Shown: one piece after another, positions 34,342 through 42,786 of the stretch | How the letters are laid out: the number at the start of each line of letters is the position of its first letter | How positions within the stretch are numbered: position 1 is the stretch's first letter | NCBI GenBank assembly: GCA_012514775.1 | Contig: JAAYZQ010000527.1 | Location: 1 to 50,623, forward strand | Source: Anaerolineaceae bacterium | GTDB lineage: Bacteria; Chloroflexota; Anaerolineae; JAAYZQ01 | Direction: 5' to 3' | DNA: 50,623 bases | Notes under the pieces: generated by a model | What the model saw: the letters and a program-made list of their open reading frames with translations, nothing else | Databases searched by the model: none | Told to the model about the DNA's origin: nothing | Translations under genes and position numbers: made by a program

Positions 34342-36705
34342 ATGATGAAAAAGTGCATCCTCATTGTAGTGCTGCTGTCGCTTACTTTCATCTGGCTCAT
34401 GTCTGGCCTTGTTCCCCGTGTGTACGCGGCAACGTTCACCGTTACGAACACAAACGACAGCGGCACCGACTCGCTGCGCTGGGCCATCACTCAGGCCAAC
34501 ACCAACCCCGGCTCCGACACTATCGAGTTTGCCATTCCCGGCGAAGGGGTGCAAACCATCTCGCTGGCCTCCGGCCTGCCCGAGATCACCGACCCGGTGA
34601 TCCTGGACGGGTTGAGCCAGCCGGGGGCTGATTGCACCAGCTGGCCTCCTACCCTGCTCATCGAGCTGGATGGCAGCGCTGCCGGTGTCGGTGTCTTCGG
34701 GCTCTCGATCACAGGGGGCGAAAGCACAATCAGAGGCCTGGTCATTCACAGCTTTTCCTATTCGAGCGTTCACCTGGCCTCCAACGGAAACAACACGATC
34801 GCCTGCAACTATCTCGGCACGGATCCCACCGGCACAACGGCCCTTGGTAACTATCATGGAGTCAACATCGATGATTCGCCGGGTAACCTGATCGGAGGAG
34901 GGACGGCGACGAGCCGGAACCTCGTCTCGGGCAACGGGGGCGTGACGGTCGGCAGCGGCGTGCGCATTGGGGGCGCCGCCTCGACGGGCAACCAGATCGA
35001 GGGCAACTACATCGGCACCGACAGCCTCGGCACGACAGCGCTGGGCAACACGAACTGTGGGGTGCAGATCGACGGCGCGCCCAACAACATCATCGGTGGC
35101 AGCGAGGCCGGCGAAGGCAATGTGATTTCGGGCAACGGGCGCCAGGGTATCTGCGTCACGGGAAGCAGCGCGACGGGCACCGTAATCCGCGGGAACTATA
35201 TCGGCACCGATGCCGGTGGCACCCAGGCCCTGGGCAATGCCTATTACGGTGTGCACCTGGACGGGGCGCCGAACAGCGTCATTGGTGGGACCGAACCCAA
35301 TGAGCGCAACCTCATCTCCGGAAACGGCGCAGCCGGCGTGCGCATCCTGGGAAGTGAGGCCACCGGAACCATCATTCAGGGCAATTATATCGGCCTCCAG
35401 AGCAACGGCCAGGCAGCGCTGCCAAACGGCGACGCGGGCGTGGTCATCGAGGGTGCGACCAACAACACGATTGGGGGCACTGCGAGCTCGGCTGGCAACG
35501 TCATCTCGGGCAATACCTTTTCGGCCGTGTCCATCTATGGCAGCGAGGCGCATGGAAACGTGATAGTGGGCAACTATCTCGGCACGCAGGCCAACGGTAC
35601 GGAAAGCTTGAGCAATGGGTGGAGTGGGGTCTATATCCTGGAAGCGCCCAACAACATCGTGGGCGGGCCGGAGGCTGGAGCGCGTAACATCCTCTCCGGC
35701 AACCTCTATCACGGCGTGTTTATCGGGGGCAGCAGTGCGACGGGCAACGTCGTGCAAGGCAACCACATCGGCACAGGCATCGACGGCACCGAGAACCTGG
35801 GTAACACCGTCCATGGCGTGTTCATCACGACCGGAGCGTCGGAGAACCAGGTCGGCGGACCCCTGGAGGGAGAGGCCAACCTTATTGCCAACAACGGAGG
35901 CGATGGGGTGTACGTGGACTGGGGCACCGGCAACCTGATTTCTCGCAACTCGATCCTGGCCAACAGTGGCCTGGGAATTGACCTTGCACCCGACGGGGTG
36001 ACGCCCAACGATCCAGGGGACGGGGATGCTGGCGCCAACGATCTGCAGAACTTTCCGGTTCTGAACGCTGTCATCATCTCCGGCGGCAGCACCGTCATCC
36101 GGGGCACCCTCGACAGCACGCCCGGCACCACCTTCCGCCTCGACGTTTACTACAGCGCGATCCAGGATCCCACAGATTACGGCGAGGGCGCGTCCTATCT
36201 CGGGGCGTACGAGGTAACCACGGATGCAGGTGGCAATGCCATCTTTGCCGCAGGCTTTCCCCTGGTGCTACCCGAGGCCTCGTATGTTACGGCGACGGCG
36301 ACCGATCCGGGCAACAACACCTCCGAGTTCGGCCCGAACTGCGTCGGGCCAACGGGCGTCTTTCTCGTGGACTTTCAGGCGTACGAAGTGAGCCAGGGTA
36401 TCCAACTGGAGTGGAGCACCGCGACAGAGATCGGAAACAGCGGGTTCAACCTCTACCGCGCTACGGCCCCGGATGGCCCTCGAACCATGCTGAACGACGA
36501 TCTCATCGAGGCCCCGGAACCGGGCTCGGAAGAGGGGGCAAGCTACACCTGGCTTGACACGCGGGCCCGTCCCGGTGTCACCAATTACTACTGGCTGGAG
36601 GCCGTGTTCGTCGACGGGGCTACCCTCGAACACGGTCCGGTGTCTGCGGTCCTGTCCCGCGCTCGAATCTACCTGCCCCTCGTTAACGATGGAGTGGGGC
36701 AGTAG
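34342..36705 (+). CDS. secreted right-handed beta-helix protein with LPL tail
   Basis: A 787-aa exported protein. A signal peptide (residues 1-30, cleavage near VYAA) is followed by FTVTNTNDSGTDSLRWAI, the start common to CSLREA-type parallel beta-helix surface proteins. About eight repeats of roughly 50-70 residues follow, each with GNYIGTD, NNxIGG and NxISGN elements (residues about 150-540), which should coil into a right-handed helix. Then come a TATDPGNNTSEFG domain, a Fn3-like domain (QLEWSTATEIGNSGFNLYRA) and the tail RIYLPLVNDGVGQ. It could bind or cleave polysaccharide, as pectate-lyase-like folds do, but no catalytic residues are evident. GGAGGAG precedes the ATGATG start. It sits between glycosyltransferase genes. 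Confidence 0.82.
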   Translation: MMKKCILIVVLLSLTFIWLMSGLVPRVYAATFTVTNTNDSGTDSLRWAITQANTNPGSDTIEFAIPGEGVQTISLASGLPEITDPVILDGLSQPGADCTSWPPTLLIELDGSAAGVGVFGLSITGGESTIRGLVIHSFSYSSVHLASNGNNTIACNYLGTDPTGTTALGNYHGVNIDDSPGNLIGGGTATSRNLVSGNGGVTVGSGVRIGGAASTGNQIEGNYIGTDSLGTTALGNTNCGVQIDGAPNNIIGGSEAGEGNVISGNGRQGICVTGSSATGTVIRGNYIGTDAGGTQALGNAYYGVHLDGAPNSVIGGTEPNERNLISGNGAAGVRILGSEATGTIIQGNYIGLQSNGQAALPNGDAGVVIEGATNNTIGGTASSAGNVISGNTFSAVSIYGSEAHGNVIVGNYLGTQANGTESLSNGWSGVYILEAPNNIVGGPEAGARNILSGNLYHGVFIGGSSATGNVVQGNHIGTGIDGTENLGNTVHGVFITTGASENQVGGPLEGEANLIANNGGDGVYVDWGTGNLISRNSILANSGLGIDLAPDGVTPNDPGDGDAGANDLQNFPVLNAVIISGGSTVIRGTLDSTPGTTFRLDVYYSAIQDPTDYGEGASYLGAYEVTTDAGGNAIFAAGFPLVLPEASYVTATATDPGNNTSEFGPNCVGPTGVFLVDFQAYEVSQGIQLEWSTATEIGNSGFNLYRATAPDGPRTMLNDDLIEAPEPGSEEGASYTWLDTRARPGVTNYYWLEAVFVDGATLEHGPVSAVLSRARIYLPLVNDGVGQ

Positions 36706-36728
36706 ATGAAGGGCTCTCTCCGGTGCCG

Positions 36729-36746
36729 CCGGCCTGGACAGGCCGG
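36729..36746. other. perfect inverted repeat between the beta-helix and GT4 genes
   Basis: CCGGCCTG-GA-CAGGCCGG lies 24 bases after the beta-helix stop and about 20 bases before the GT4 start. There is no T-run; it may be an attenuator or mRNA processing site. Confidence 0.35.
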
Positions 36747-36766
36747 TGGGTGAGGGAAATACGACG

Positions 36767-37906
36767 ATGAAGGTGGTCCTCGTGGCCCTCTCTCCCTCCA
36801 TTGGGATGCAATTCTACACCGCGGGCCTGGCCGGTGCGCTCGCCAACGCCGGGCAGCACGCCGTCTGGGTCGTCGGCTCTGCCGCGCGGCGGAGGGAAGC
36901 CTTTGACCCGAGCGTGACGCTGGTTGCCGGACACTCTTTCTCTGGCACCGGCCTGAGCGCCCAGGCCCTGAATTCGGCCGGTTTTCGGCGCTTGCTGCGG
37001 CTCGTCGACGACATCGAGCCGTCTGTGGTGCACCTGACCGGGCCGCACGTCTGGAACTGGCCCCTGGCTCTCTTGTTGCGCAAGCGCTACCCGGTTCTTC
37101 TCACACAGCACGACGCGACCACGCACGAGGGCGCCAGGGGCGAATGGCTCAAGGGAATGTATCGAAGGGCCGTGCTGCGCAGTGCAGACTGCCTGGTGGT
37201 CCACAGCGCCGCCGTCGAGGAGTCGCTCCGCAATCGAGGCCTCCTGCCGCCGGCTACCAGCCGCATGCCACTGGTGCACCACAACTTTGACTACGGCACC
37301 TATCGGCAGATCCGTGCGGAGGACTCGGGCGGGCAGTACTACGAGAACATGGCCCTTCTCTTCGGGCGCCTGGAGGAGTACAAGGGGGTCCGGCAGTTCG
37401 TGGAGGCCGCCCACATCTTGCACAGGGACGGGAACGCAGGCGCTCTGCACAGCGAGGCCGGGATCAAGATGGTGGTGGCCGGCGCCGGGCGGTTGGCTGG
37501 CTCGCTGGACGGCGCCGGCCACCCGCCAAACCTGGAGGTTCGCAACCACCTCATCGATGACCGGGAAACCATCGCGCTGTTCCGCCGGGCGGGGCTCGTC
37601 GTGCTGCCCTATTCCGAAGGGTCCCAGTCAGCCTTGATCCCGCTGGCCTACCTCTTTCAAAAGCCGGTCCTGGTGACGCGCGTCGGCGCCCTGCCCGAGT
37701 ACGTCCGGGATGGGGCGACGGGCCGGGTCATTGACTCCAACGAGCCCCAGGTCTTGGCCCGGGCCATCCGCGAGATGCTGGGCGACAGGGAAACGTTGGT
37801 GTGCATGGGCCAGGAGGGGCACAGGTTCCTCCAGGATCTCGAAAAGCAGTTTGTGACCTGCCTGCTGGAGACGTACGAGCGGGCAGCGGGAAGGGCGCGA
37901 AGGTAA
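36767..37906 (+). CDS. family 4 glycosyltransferase
   Basis: A 379-aa GT-B enzyme. The N-terminus reads MKVVLVALSPSIGMQFY. The donor half has LLFGRLEEYKGVRQFVEAA and YSEGSQSALIPLAYLFQKPVL, a variant of the EX7E region in which the second Glu is Pro; this variant is common in one GT4 subgroup. It should add a sugar to the lipid-linked glycan. I chose the ATG at 36767 because GAGGGAA lies 8 bases upstream; a GTG at 36746 would add seven residues. A 138-bp gap follows, with a short CCAGC-CTCTT-GCTGG hairpin near 37955. Confidence 0.87.
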   Translation: MKVVLVALSPSIGMQFYTAGLAGALANAGQHAVWVVGSAARRREAFDPSVTLVAGHSFSGTGLSAQALNSAGFRRLLRLVDDIEPSVVHLTGPHVWNWPLALLLRKRYPVLLTQHDATTHEGARGEWLKGMYRRAVLRSADCLVVHSAAVEESLRNRGLLPPATSRMPLVHHNFDYGTYRQIRAEDSGGQYYENMALLFGRLEEYKGVRQFVEAAHILHRDGNAGALHSEAGIKMVVAGAGRLAGSLDGAGHPPNLEVRNHLIDDRETIALFRRAGLVVLPYSEGSQSALIPLAYLFQKPVLVTRVGALPEYVRDGATGRVIDSNEPQVLARAIREMLGDRETLVCMGQEGHRFLQDLEKQFVTCLLETYERAAGRARR

Positions 37907-38044
37907 CCGGGCTGGCCCGGTGCGGAATATGGAAAGTTTGGAAATGCCAGCCTCTTGCTGGAAGGCAGCCGGCCGGCGGAATGCCAGCGTTCCGGCGGTG
38001 GTGCGGAGCCTGTTGCCGGAGGAGAACAAAGTGGGGATGGTGAC

Positions 38045-38905
38045 GTGCTAAATGCCCTCTCGATAGACGTCGAAGAGTACTTTCAGGTCTCGGCTTTCGC
38101 CCGGGTGGTGGACCCCGAGCGCTGGTCCGGCTTTGAGAGCCGCGTGCTGCGGAACACGATGACGATCCTGGACATCCTGGGTGAAAGGGACCTGAAGGCG
38201 ACCTTCTTCTTCCTGGGCTGGGTGGCCGAACAGTGCCCTGAGCTGGTGCGGCGTGTTCATGCCGAGGGGCACGAGATTGCCACCCACGGCTATGGCCATC
38301 AGCTCATCACCGGGCAAACGCCGGAGACGTTCCTGGCCGACGTCAAGCGCTCTCTCGTGATCCTGGAGGACCTGGTGGGTGAGAGGGTGATGGGCTATCG
38401 GGCTCCCTCCTATTCCATCACGCCGCAAACCGCTTGGGCCCTGGACGTCCTGCGGGAGCTGGGGTTAGGTTACGACTCGAGCCTGTTCCCCATCACCCAC
38501 GACCTGGGCGGATTCCCTGCCTGCCCGCGATACCCTTTTCCCATCCACGATGGCTTCTGGGAGTTCCCCCTGACGACGTACCGCATCTGGCGCTGGAACC
38601 TGCCGGTCGCCGGCGGGGGGTATCTGCGCCTGTATCCGTATTCCTTCACGAGGTGGGCCATCAAACGGGTCAACGCCGAAAACGCGCCCGTCATGACCTA
38701 CGTCCATCCCTGGGAGTTCGACCCCGGGCAGCCCAGAATCCAGGGAGCGCCGCTCCTGAGCCGGTTCAGGCACTACCAGAACCTGAACAAGACGCGGGAC
38801 AGGCTGCAGTCCTTGTGCGACGACTTCCGGTTTGCTCCCATCAGGACGGTACTCGAAGGCTGGATGGCCGGCCACGCCCGGGACGGGAGCGACGGCCATG
38901 GATAA
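38045..38905 (+). CDS. polysaccharide deacetylase, exosortase-A-locus type (NodB fold with DUF3473-like C-terminus)
   Basis: A 286-aa protein. It begins (V)LNALSIDVEEYFQV, where the Asp is the NodB-family catalytic base. THGYGHQ gives the metal-binding His pair and GYRAPSYSI the conserved Arg segment. The C-terminal part, with WEFPLTTYRI and VHPWEFDPGQPRI, matches deacetylases found beside XrtA/EpsH systems. It should remove N-acetyl groups from a polysaccharide or precursor. No signal peptide is seen, so it may act on the cytoplasmic side. The GTG start fits the family's usual N-terminus, with a G-rich GGGGATGG just upstream. It overlaps the next gene by 8 bases. Confidence 0.9.
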   Translation: MLNALSIDVEEYFQVSAFARVVDPERWSGFESRVLRNTMTILDILGERDLKATFFFLGWVAEQCPELVRRVHAEGHEIATHGYGHQLITGQTPETFLADVKRSLVILEDLVGERVMGYRAPSYSITPQTAWALDVLRELGLGYDSSLFPITHDLGGFPACPRYPFPIHDGFWEFPLTTYRIWRWNLPVAGGGYLRLYPYSFTRWAIKRVNAENAPVMTYVHPWEFDPGQPRIQGAPLLSRFRHYQNLNKTRDRLQSLCDDFRFAPIRTVLEGWMAGHARDGSDGHG

Positions 38906-39989
38906 GCGCCAGCAGTGGTCGATGCGTCTCTACAGGCCCGGAGAGGAGGACAGCATCCGGGCGTTGTTCGAGCTGTCCATGGACAAGGATCTCAGCCGGG
39001 CCCGGTGGAACTGGCTTTATCGGGACAACCACACCGGTGTTTTCCTCATCGGGCTGGCCGAGGGGGAGGATGGAAATCTGGCTGGCCAATGCGCGCTCCT
39101 GCCGGTGCGCATGAAGGTGGGCGACGACACCTGCCTTGGCGCCCAGTCGCTGGACGCCGTGGTCCATCCGGCCTATCGTTCGCAGGGCATCTTTACCAGG
39201 CTCGCCGCCTACACCTACGAGACGGCAGCAGGGATGGGTGTGCCCCTCATCTATGGCTTCCCGAACAAGAACTCGCACCACCTTCTGGCACACAGGCTCG
39301 ACCGTGTGGATCTATGGGACCGCCCGCCCGTCTATGTGCGCATCCTGGACGTCGAGGCCGTCCTCAGAAAGCGGCTCGGGGACGGCCTCGCCCCGCGGGC
39401 AGCAGTGCCTCTGGGCCGGGCGGCCCTGCGGCTGCTGGGCCCGCGAGGCGACAGGACGCTGCCGACCGGCTGCGAGCTGGTGCCCGTGGACCGCTTTGAC
39501 GCCCGTCTGGACGCGCTGTGGGCGTCCGCGTCGGCCGAGTTTCAAATCGCCGTGGTGCGCGATCATGAGTACTTGAACTGGCGCTACGTGGAGAACCCCG
39601 AGCAGGAGTATACGAAGTTTGTCCTCCAGCGGGACGGCGACGTGGTCGGGTACGTCGTCCTCAAGTGCGAGACCAAGTTCGGCCTCAAGATGGGGTACGT
39701 CGTCGACCTGTTGACGCTGCCAGGCGAGCCACGGCTAGGCGAGGCCCTCGTTGCGGCAGCAGTCGAGTTCTTTGAGGGCCGGCAAATGCACATCGCGAGC
39801 TGTGTCATGCTGGGACACGTGTCCTACGTTCGTTCGCTTAAAAAGAACGGGTTCTGGTTGCCGCCCCAGTGGGTCTTTCCCCAGGAGCTGCATTGCAGCG
39901 TGCGCAGCCAGTCGGAGAGCTACCCGCCCGGCTTTATCACCGACCCCGGAAACTGGTACGTTACCTGGGGCGACCACGACGTCGTGTAG
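38898..39989 (+). CDS. GNAT-family acyltransferase
   Basis: A 363-aa protein with the acetyl-CoA-binding motif HPAYRSQGIFTRL (about residues 96-108), the core signature of the GNAT fold, preceded by LDAVV. A second GNAT-like half (about 200-340) includes FQIAVVRDHEYLNWRY, a sequence seen in GNAT proteins of polysaccharide loci. It likely N- or O-acylates an amino sugar. It overlaps the deacetylase gene by 8 bases, which suggests paired editing: one enzyme exposes an amine, the other may acylate it. The ATG at 38898 lies in the end of the deacetylase gene; no strong ribosome binding site is seen, so coupling is likely. Confidence 0.82.
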   Translation: MDKRQQWSMRLYRPGEEDSIRALFELSMDKDLSRARWNWLYRDNHTGVFLIGLAEGEDGNLAGQCALLPVRMKVGDDTCLGAQSLDAVVHPAYRSQGIFTRLAAYTYETAAGMGVPLIYGFPNKNSHHLLAHRLDRVDLWDRPPVYVRILDVEAVLRKRLGDGLAPRAAVPLGRAALRLLGPRGDRTLPTGCELVPVDRFDARLDALWASASAEFQIAVVRDHEYLNWRYVENPEQEYTKFVLQRDGDVVGYVVLKCETKFGLKMGYVVDLLTLPGEPRLGEALVAAAVEFFEGRQMHIASCVMLGHVSYVRSLKKNGFWLPPQWVFPQELHCSVRSQSESYPPGFITDPGNWYVTWGDHDVV

Positions 39990-40006
39990 GCGGAGGCTCG
40001 AGAGCC

Positions 40007-41254
40007 GTGGCGCACGTCCTGTTTCTTACCATGGTGCTCCCCTATCCCCTGGATGCGGGGCCCAAGGTGCGGCAATATCATATGCTTCGCCACCTGGCCG
40101 GGCGCCACAAAGTGACGCTCGTCTCCTTCACCCGGCCGGACGATGGCGACGACGCCATCGCCCACCTGGAGGGCATCTGTCACGCTGTGCACCCCGTTCC
40201 CATGCACCGCTCCGGCTGGCGCAATCTGCGGGCCGGCGTCAAGGGGATGCTCACCGGGCTGCCGATCCTCGTCGCCAGGAACGAGATTCGGGAGATGGCG
40301 GCCATGCTGGAGCGGCTGATGGGCGAACATAGGTTCGACCTGATCCACGCCGATCAGCTCTCCATGGCCTGGTACGGGCAGATGGCGGCGCGCATGGCGC
40401 CATCCCCTCGCCCGCCCACGCTCCTGGACGAGCACAATGCCATCTATGCTGTGACGAGCCGCCTGGCCGACCTGGAGCGGAATCTTGCCCGGCGGATGGT
40501 TGGCCGCCGGGAGGTCCGGGCCTTCAGGCGTTACGAAGCCGGCGCCTGCCGCGCCTTCGACGCCGTCCTGACCGTCACCGAGGAGGACCGGGAGCATCTG
40601 CTGGCCCTCTTCCCGCCCGACGAGCGGGAGCGGCTGGCACGCAAGTTCACGGTGGTGCCCATCTGCATCGATCCGCAGGAGGCGCCGCCTGTTGAACATA
40701 AAAAGTCCAGCGCCCCCACCGTGCTGCACCTGGGCACCATGTTCTGGCCGCCCAACGTCGGCGGTGTGCTGTGGTTCGCGCGAGAGGTGCTGCCGCTTAT
40801 CCGCCGCCAGGTGCCCGAGGCCCGATTCATGGTCGTGGGCAAGAATCCGCCCCCTGAGGTGCAGGCCCTGGCCTCGGATCCGGGGGTGGAGGTCACCGGC
40901 TACGTCGCCGACCCCACCCCCTATCTGGAGACGGCCGACGCCTTTGTGGTTCCCCTCCACGCCGGCGGGGGGATGCGAGTCAAGATCGTGGATGCCTGGC
41001 AGTGGGGCCTGCCCATCGTTTCGACGCCCCTGGGCGCCGAGGGGATCCAGGTGCGGGACGGGGAGAATATTCTCCTGGCGGGCGATGCGCCGGACTTTGC
41101 CCGGGCGACGCTGCGCCTCTTGACCGACGCAGACCTCAACCGCCGGCTGCGGGCCAACGGCCGGGCCTGGGTAGAAGAGCACTATGCCTGGCAAAGGGTC
41201 TATCAACGAGTGGACCGGGTCTATTCCGGTCTGCTCCAAGCAGAGGTGAGCTAG
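40007..41254 (+). CDS. family 4 glycosyltransferase
   Basis: A 415-aa GT-B enzyme. It starts VLFLTMVLPYPLDAGPKVRQY, and the donor domain ends with PLHAGGGMRVKIVDAWQWGLPIVSTPLGAEGI. That is the characteristic motif of the GT4 subgroup often found next to exosortase-A-type deacetylases. The GTG start has GGAGG 10 bases upstream; reading further back would overlap the GNAT gene. The following gene starts 2 bases after its stop. Substrate not determinable. Confidence 0.9.
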   Translation: MAHVLFLTMVLPYPLDAGPKVRQYHMLRHLAGRHKVTLVSFTRPDDGDDAIAHLEGICHAVHPVPMHRSGWRNLRAGVKGMLTGLPILVARNEIREMAAMLERLMGEHRFDLIHADQLSMAWYGQMAARMAPSPRPPTLLDEHNAIYAVTSRLADLERNLARRMVGRREVRAFRRYEAGACRAFDAVLTVTEEDREHLLALFPPDERERLARKFTVVPICIDPQEAPPVEHKKSSAPTVLHLGTMFWPPNVGGVLWFAREVLPLIRRQVPEARFMVVGKNPPPEVQALASDPGVEVTGYVADPTPYLETADAFVVPLHAGGGMRVKIVDAWQWGLPIVSTPLGAEGIQVRDGENILLAGDAPDFARATLRLLTDADLNRRLRANGRAWVEEHYAWQRVYQRVDRVYSGLLQAEVS

Positions 41255-41255
41255 A

Positions 41256-42593
41256 TTGCATCAGTCCTGGATAAACCGGCTTCAATCGGTATCACATCTC
41301 TACCTCCTGGCCATTCTTGCGCTCTCGGTCGTGCTGCGGCTGGGGGTAGCCATCTACTTTGGCGACATTGTCGACTCTCCAGAGCTTCTGACCGATCAGC
41401 GATCGTATCATTGGCTCGGCGTCCGGCTTCTGTCGGGCGAGGGCTTTAGCTTTCACAAGGACTGGTATCCGTTCACGCAGGCCGACACGCCCACGGCACA
41501 TTGGTCCTTTCTCTATTCCCTCCTGGTCGCCGGCGTCTATGCCGTCACAGGCGCGCATCCCCTGGCCGTTCGCCTGATCCAGGCCCTGGTAGGCGGGCTA
41601 TTGCTGCCCTGGCTGGTTTACCGGCTGGCCAGAACCCTGTTCGCGGGCTCTCCCGGGGAAGAGGAGAAGGGCAAGGTCGTCGGCCTGGTCGCTGCCCTGA
41701 TAGCCGCGGTCAACGGCTACCTGGTCTCGTACGCTGCCACGCTCATGACCGAGACGCTGTTCATCAGCGCGCTGCTGTGGTCCCTGGAGCGCAGCCTGGC
41801 GCTGGCCACTCGCCTCCGCGCGGGCGGTGCGCAGGGGCAACGATCGCTGTGGGTGCCTGGCCTGGTCCTGGGCCTGAGCCTGGGCATCGCAACCTTGTTG
41901 AGGCAGTCGATCCTGCCCTGGGTACCGGTGCTGTTTCTCTATCTGCTATGGCTGGGCTGGCGCGTGGGGCGCCTGCGCGCCACGGTGGGCTCACTGCTCA
42001 TTGCCGGCCTGTTGTTAATTGCCTTCATCGTACCCTGGACCGTGCGCAATTACCTGGTCTACGACGATTTCTTGTTGCTCAACTCTAACGCCGGCTATGC
42101 CATGTACTCGGCACAACACCCGATGCATGGCACCAACTTTCGCGAGTTCGATCCCGCGCCCTTGCCTGATGGGTCGTGGGGAAGGTCGGAGCCGGAGCTG
42201 GACCGGACCTTGATGCGACAGGGGCTTCAGTTCATCCTGGACGACCCCGGCCGCTACCTGCTCCTCTCCCTGAGCCGCGCCCGTGCCTTTTTCGAATTCT
42301 GGCCGACGCCCGATACGACGCTGCTGCACAACGTGGGGCGCACCGTTTCCTTTGGCCTGCTGCTGCCTTTCATGCTCTACGGCCTGGTCCTGGCGCTCTT
42401 TTCTCCGGAGTTCAGGGCGCGCAATGGTCTTCTACTTCTTTTCGCGGCTTTTTACACGCTACTGCATCTGCTTACCTGGGCCATGGTCCGCTACCGACTT
42501 CCCGTAGACGCGGCGTTGCTTCCGCTGGCCGCGCTGGCTGTCGTCGACCTGGTGCGGAGGGCGCGCCCCGCCATCGTTCTACGGGCCCGCTGA
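41256..42593 (+). CDS. GT-C membrane glycosyltransferase (ArnT/PMT-like, family 39 type)
   Basis: A 445-aa integral membrane protein with about ten hydrophobic segments. After the first helix, an external loop carries acidic residues (YFGDIVDSPELLTDQRSYH), the place where GT-C enzymes bind the polyprenyl-phosphate sugar. HWSFLYSLLVAGVYAVTGAHPLAVRLIQ is typical of the PMT_2 group. It likely transfers a sugar from a polyprenyl-phosphate donor on the outer face; the DPM1-like enzyme at 3520 could make that donor. The TTG start follows AGAGGTGA by about 6 bases. I considered an exosortase and rejected it. It ends the operon; a promoter follows. Confidence 0.8.
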   Translation: MHQSWINRLQSVSHLYLLAILALSVVLRLGVAIYFGDIVDSPELLTDQRSYHWLGVRLLSGEGFSFHKDWYPFTQADTPTAHWSFLYSLLVAGVYAVTGAHPLAVRLIQALVGGLLLPWLVYRLARTLFAGSPGEEEKGKVVGLVAALIAAVNGYLVSYAATLMTETLFISALLWSLERSLALATRLRAGGAQGQRSLWVPGLVLGLSLGIATLLRQSILPWVPVLFLYLLWLGWRVGRLRATVGSLLIAGLLLIAFIVPWTVRNYLVYDDFLLLNSNAGYAMYSAQHPMHGTNFREFDPAPLPDGSWGRSEPELDRTLMRQGLQFILDDPGRYLLLSLSRARAFFEFWPTPDTTLLHNVGRTVSFGLLLPFMLYGLVLALFSPEFRARNGLLLLFAAFYTLLHLLTWAMVRYRLPVDAALLPLAALAVVDLVRRARPAIVLRAR

Positions 42594-42629
42594 CGTGAGG
42601 AGCGCTTCGGATATAGAACCATTTTCCTA

Positions 42630-42658
42630 TTGACCGCCCATGTATCCTGGCCTACAAT
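42630..42658 (+). promoter_or_regulatory. sigma70-type promoter of the PQQ-like secreted protein
   Basis: TTGACC (42630-42635), 17-bp spacer, TACAAT (42653-42658). Transcription should start near 42665, giving a leader of about 120 bases before the TTG start at 42787. The leader holds no recognisable element. Confidence 0.7.
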
Positions 42659-42786
42659 GATCCCGGCTGCAAGGCCGCAGACGAGACCATTCTCGCCCAC
42701 CACTCAGGACAAGCACACCACCTACCCGACCTGCTTCGCGTCGGGCCTAGATTCTGAGGCGATTCAGGGGCAGCCAGGAGTGAAAG

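Noticed and set aside
34183..35814. 543-codon minus-strand open frame opposite the beta-helix gene
   Set aside because: It mirrors the repeats of the + strand gene, has no signal or domain of its own, and spans two + strand genes.
34840..35900. Regularly spaced nucleotide repeats that could suggest a repeat array
   Set aside because: The periodicity is degenerate and coding (GNYIGTD/NNIIGG units of a beta-helix). There are no identical repeats with unique spacers, so it is not CRISPR.
41256..42593. Multi-spanning membrane protein considered as the missing exosortase
   Set aside because: It has the N-terminal acidic loop and helix pattern of PMT/ArnT GT-C enzymes, and no exosortase Cys/Arg/His arrangement is apparent.
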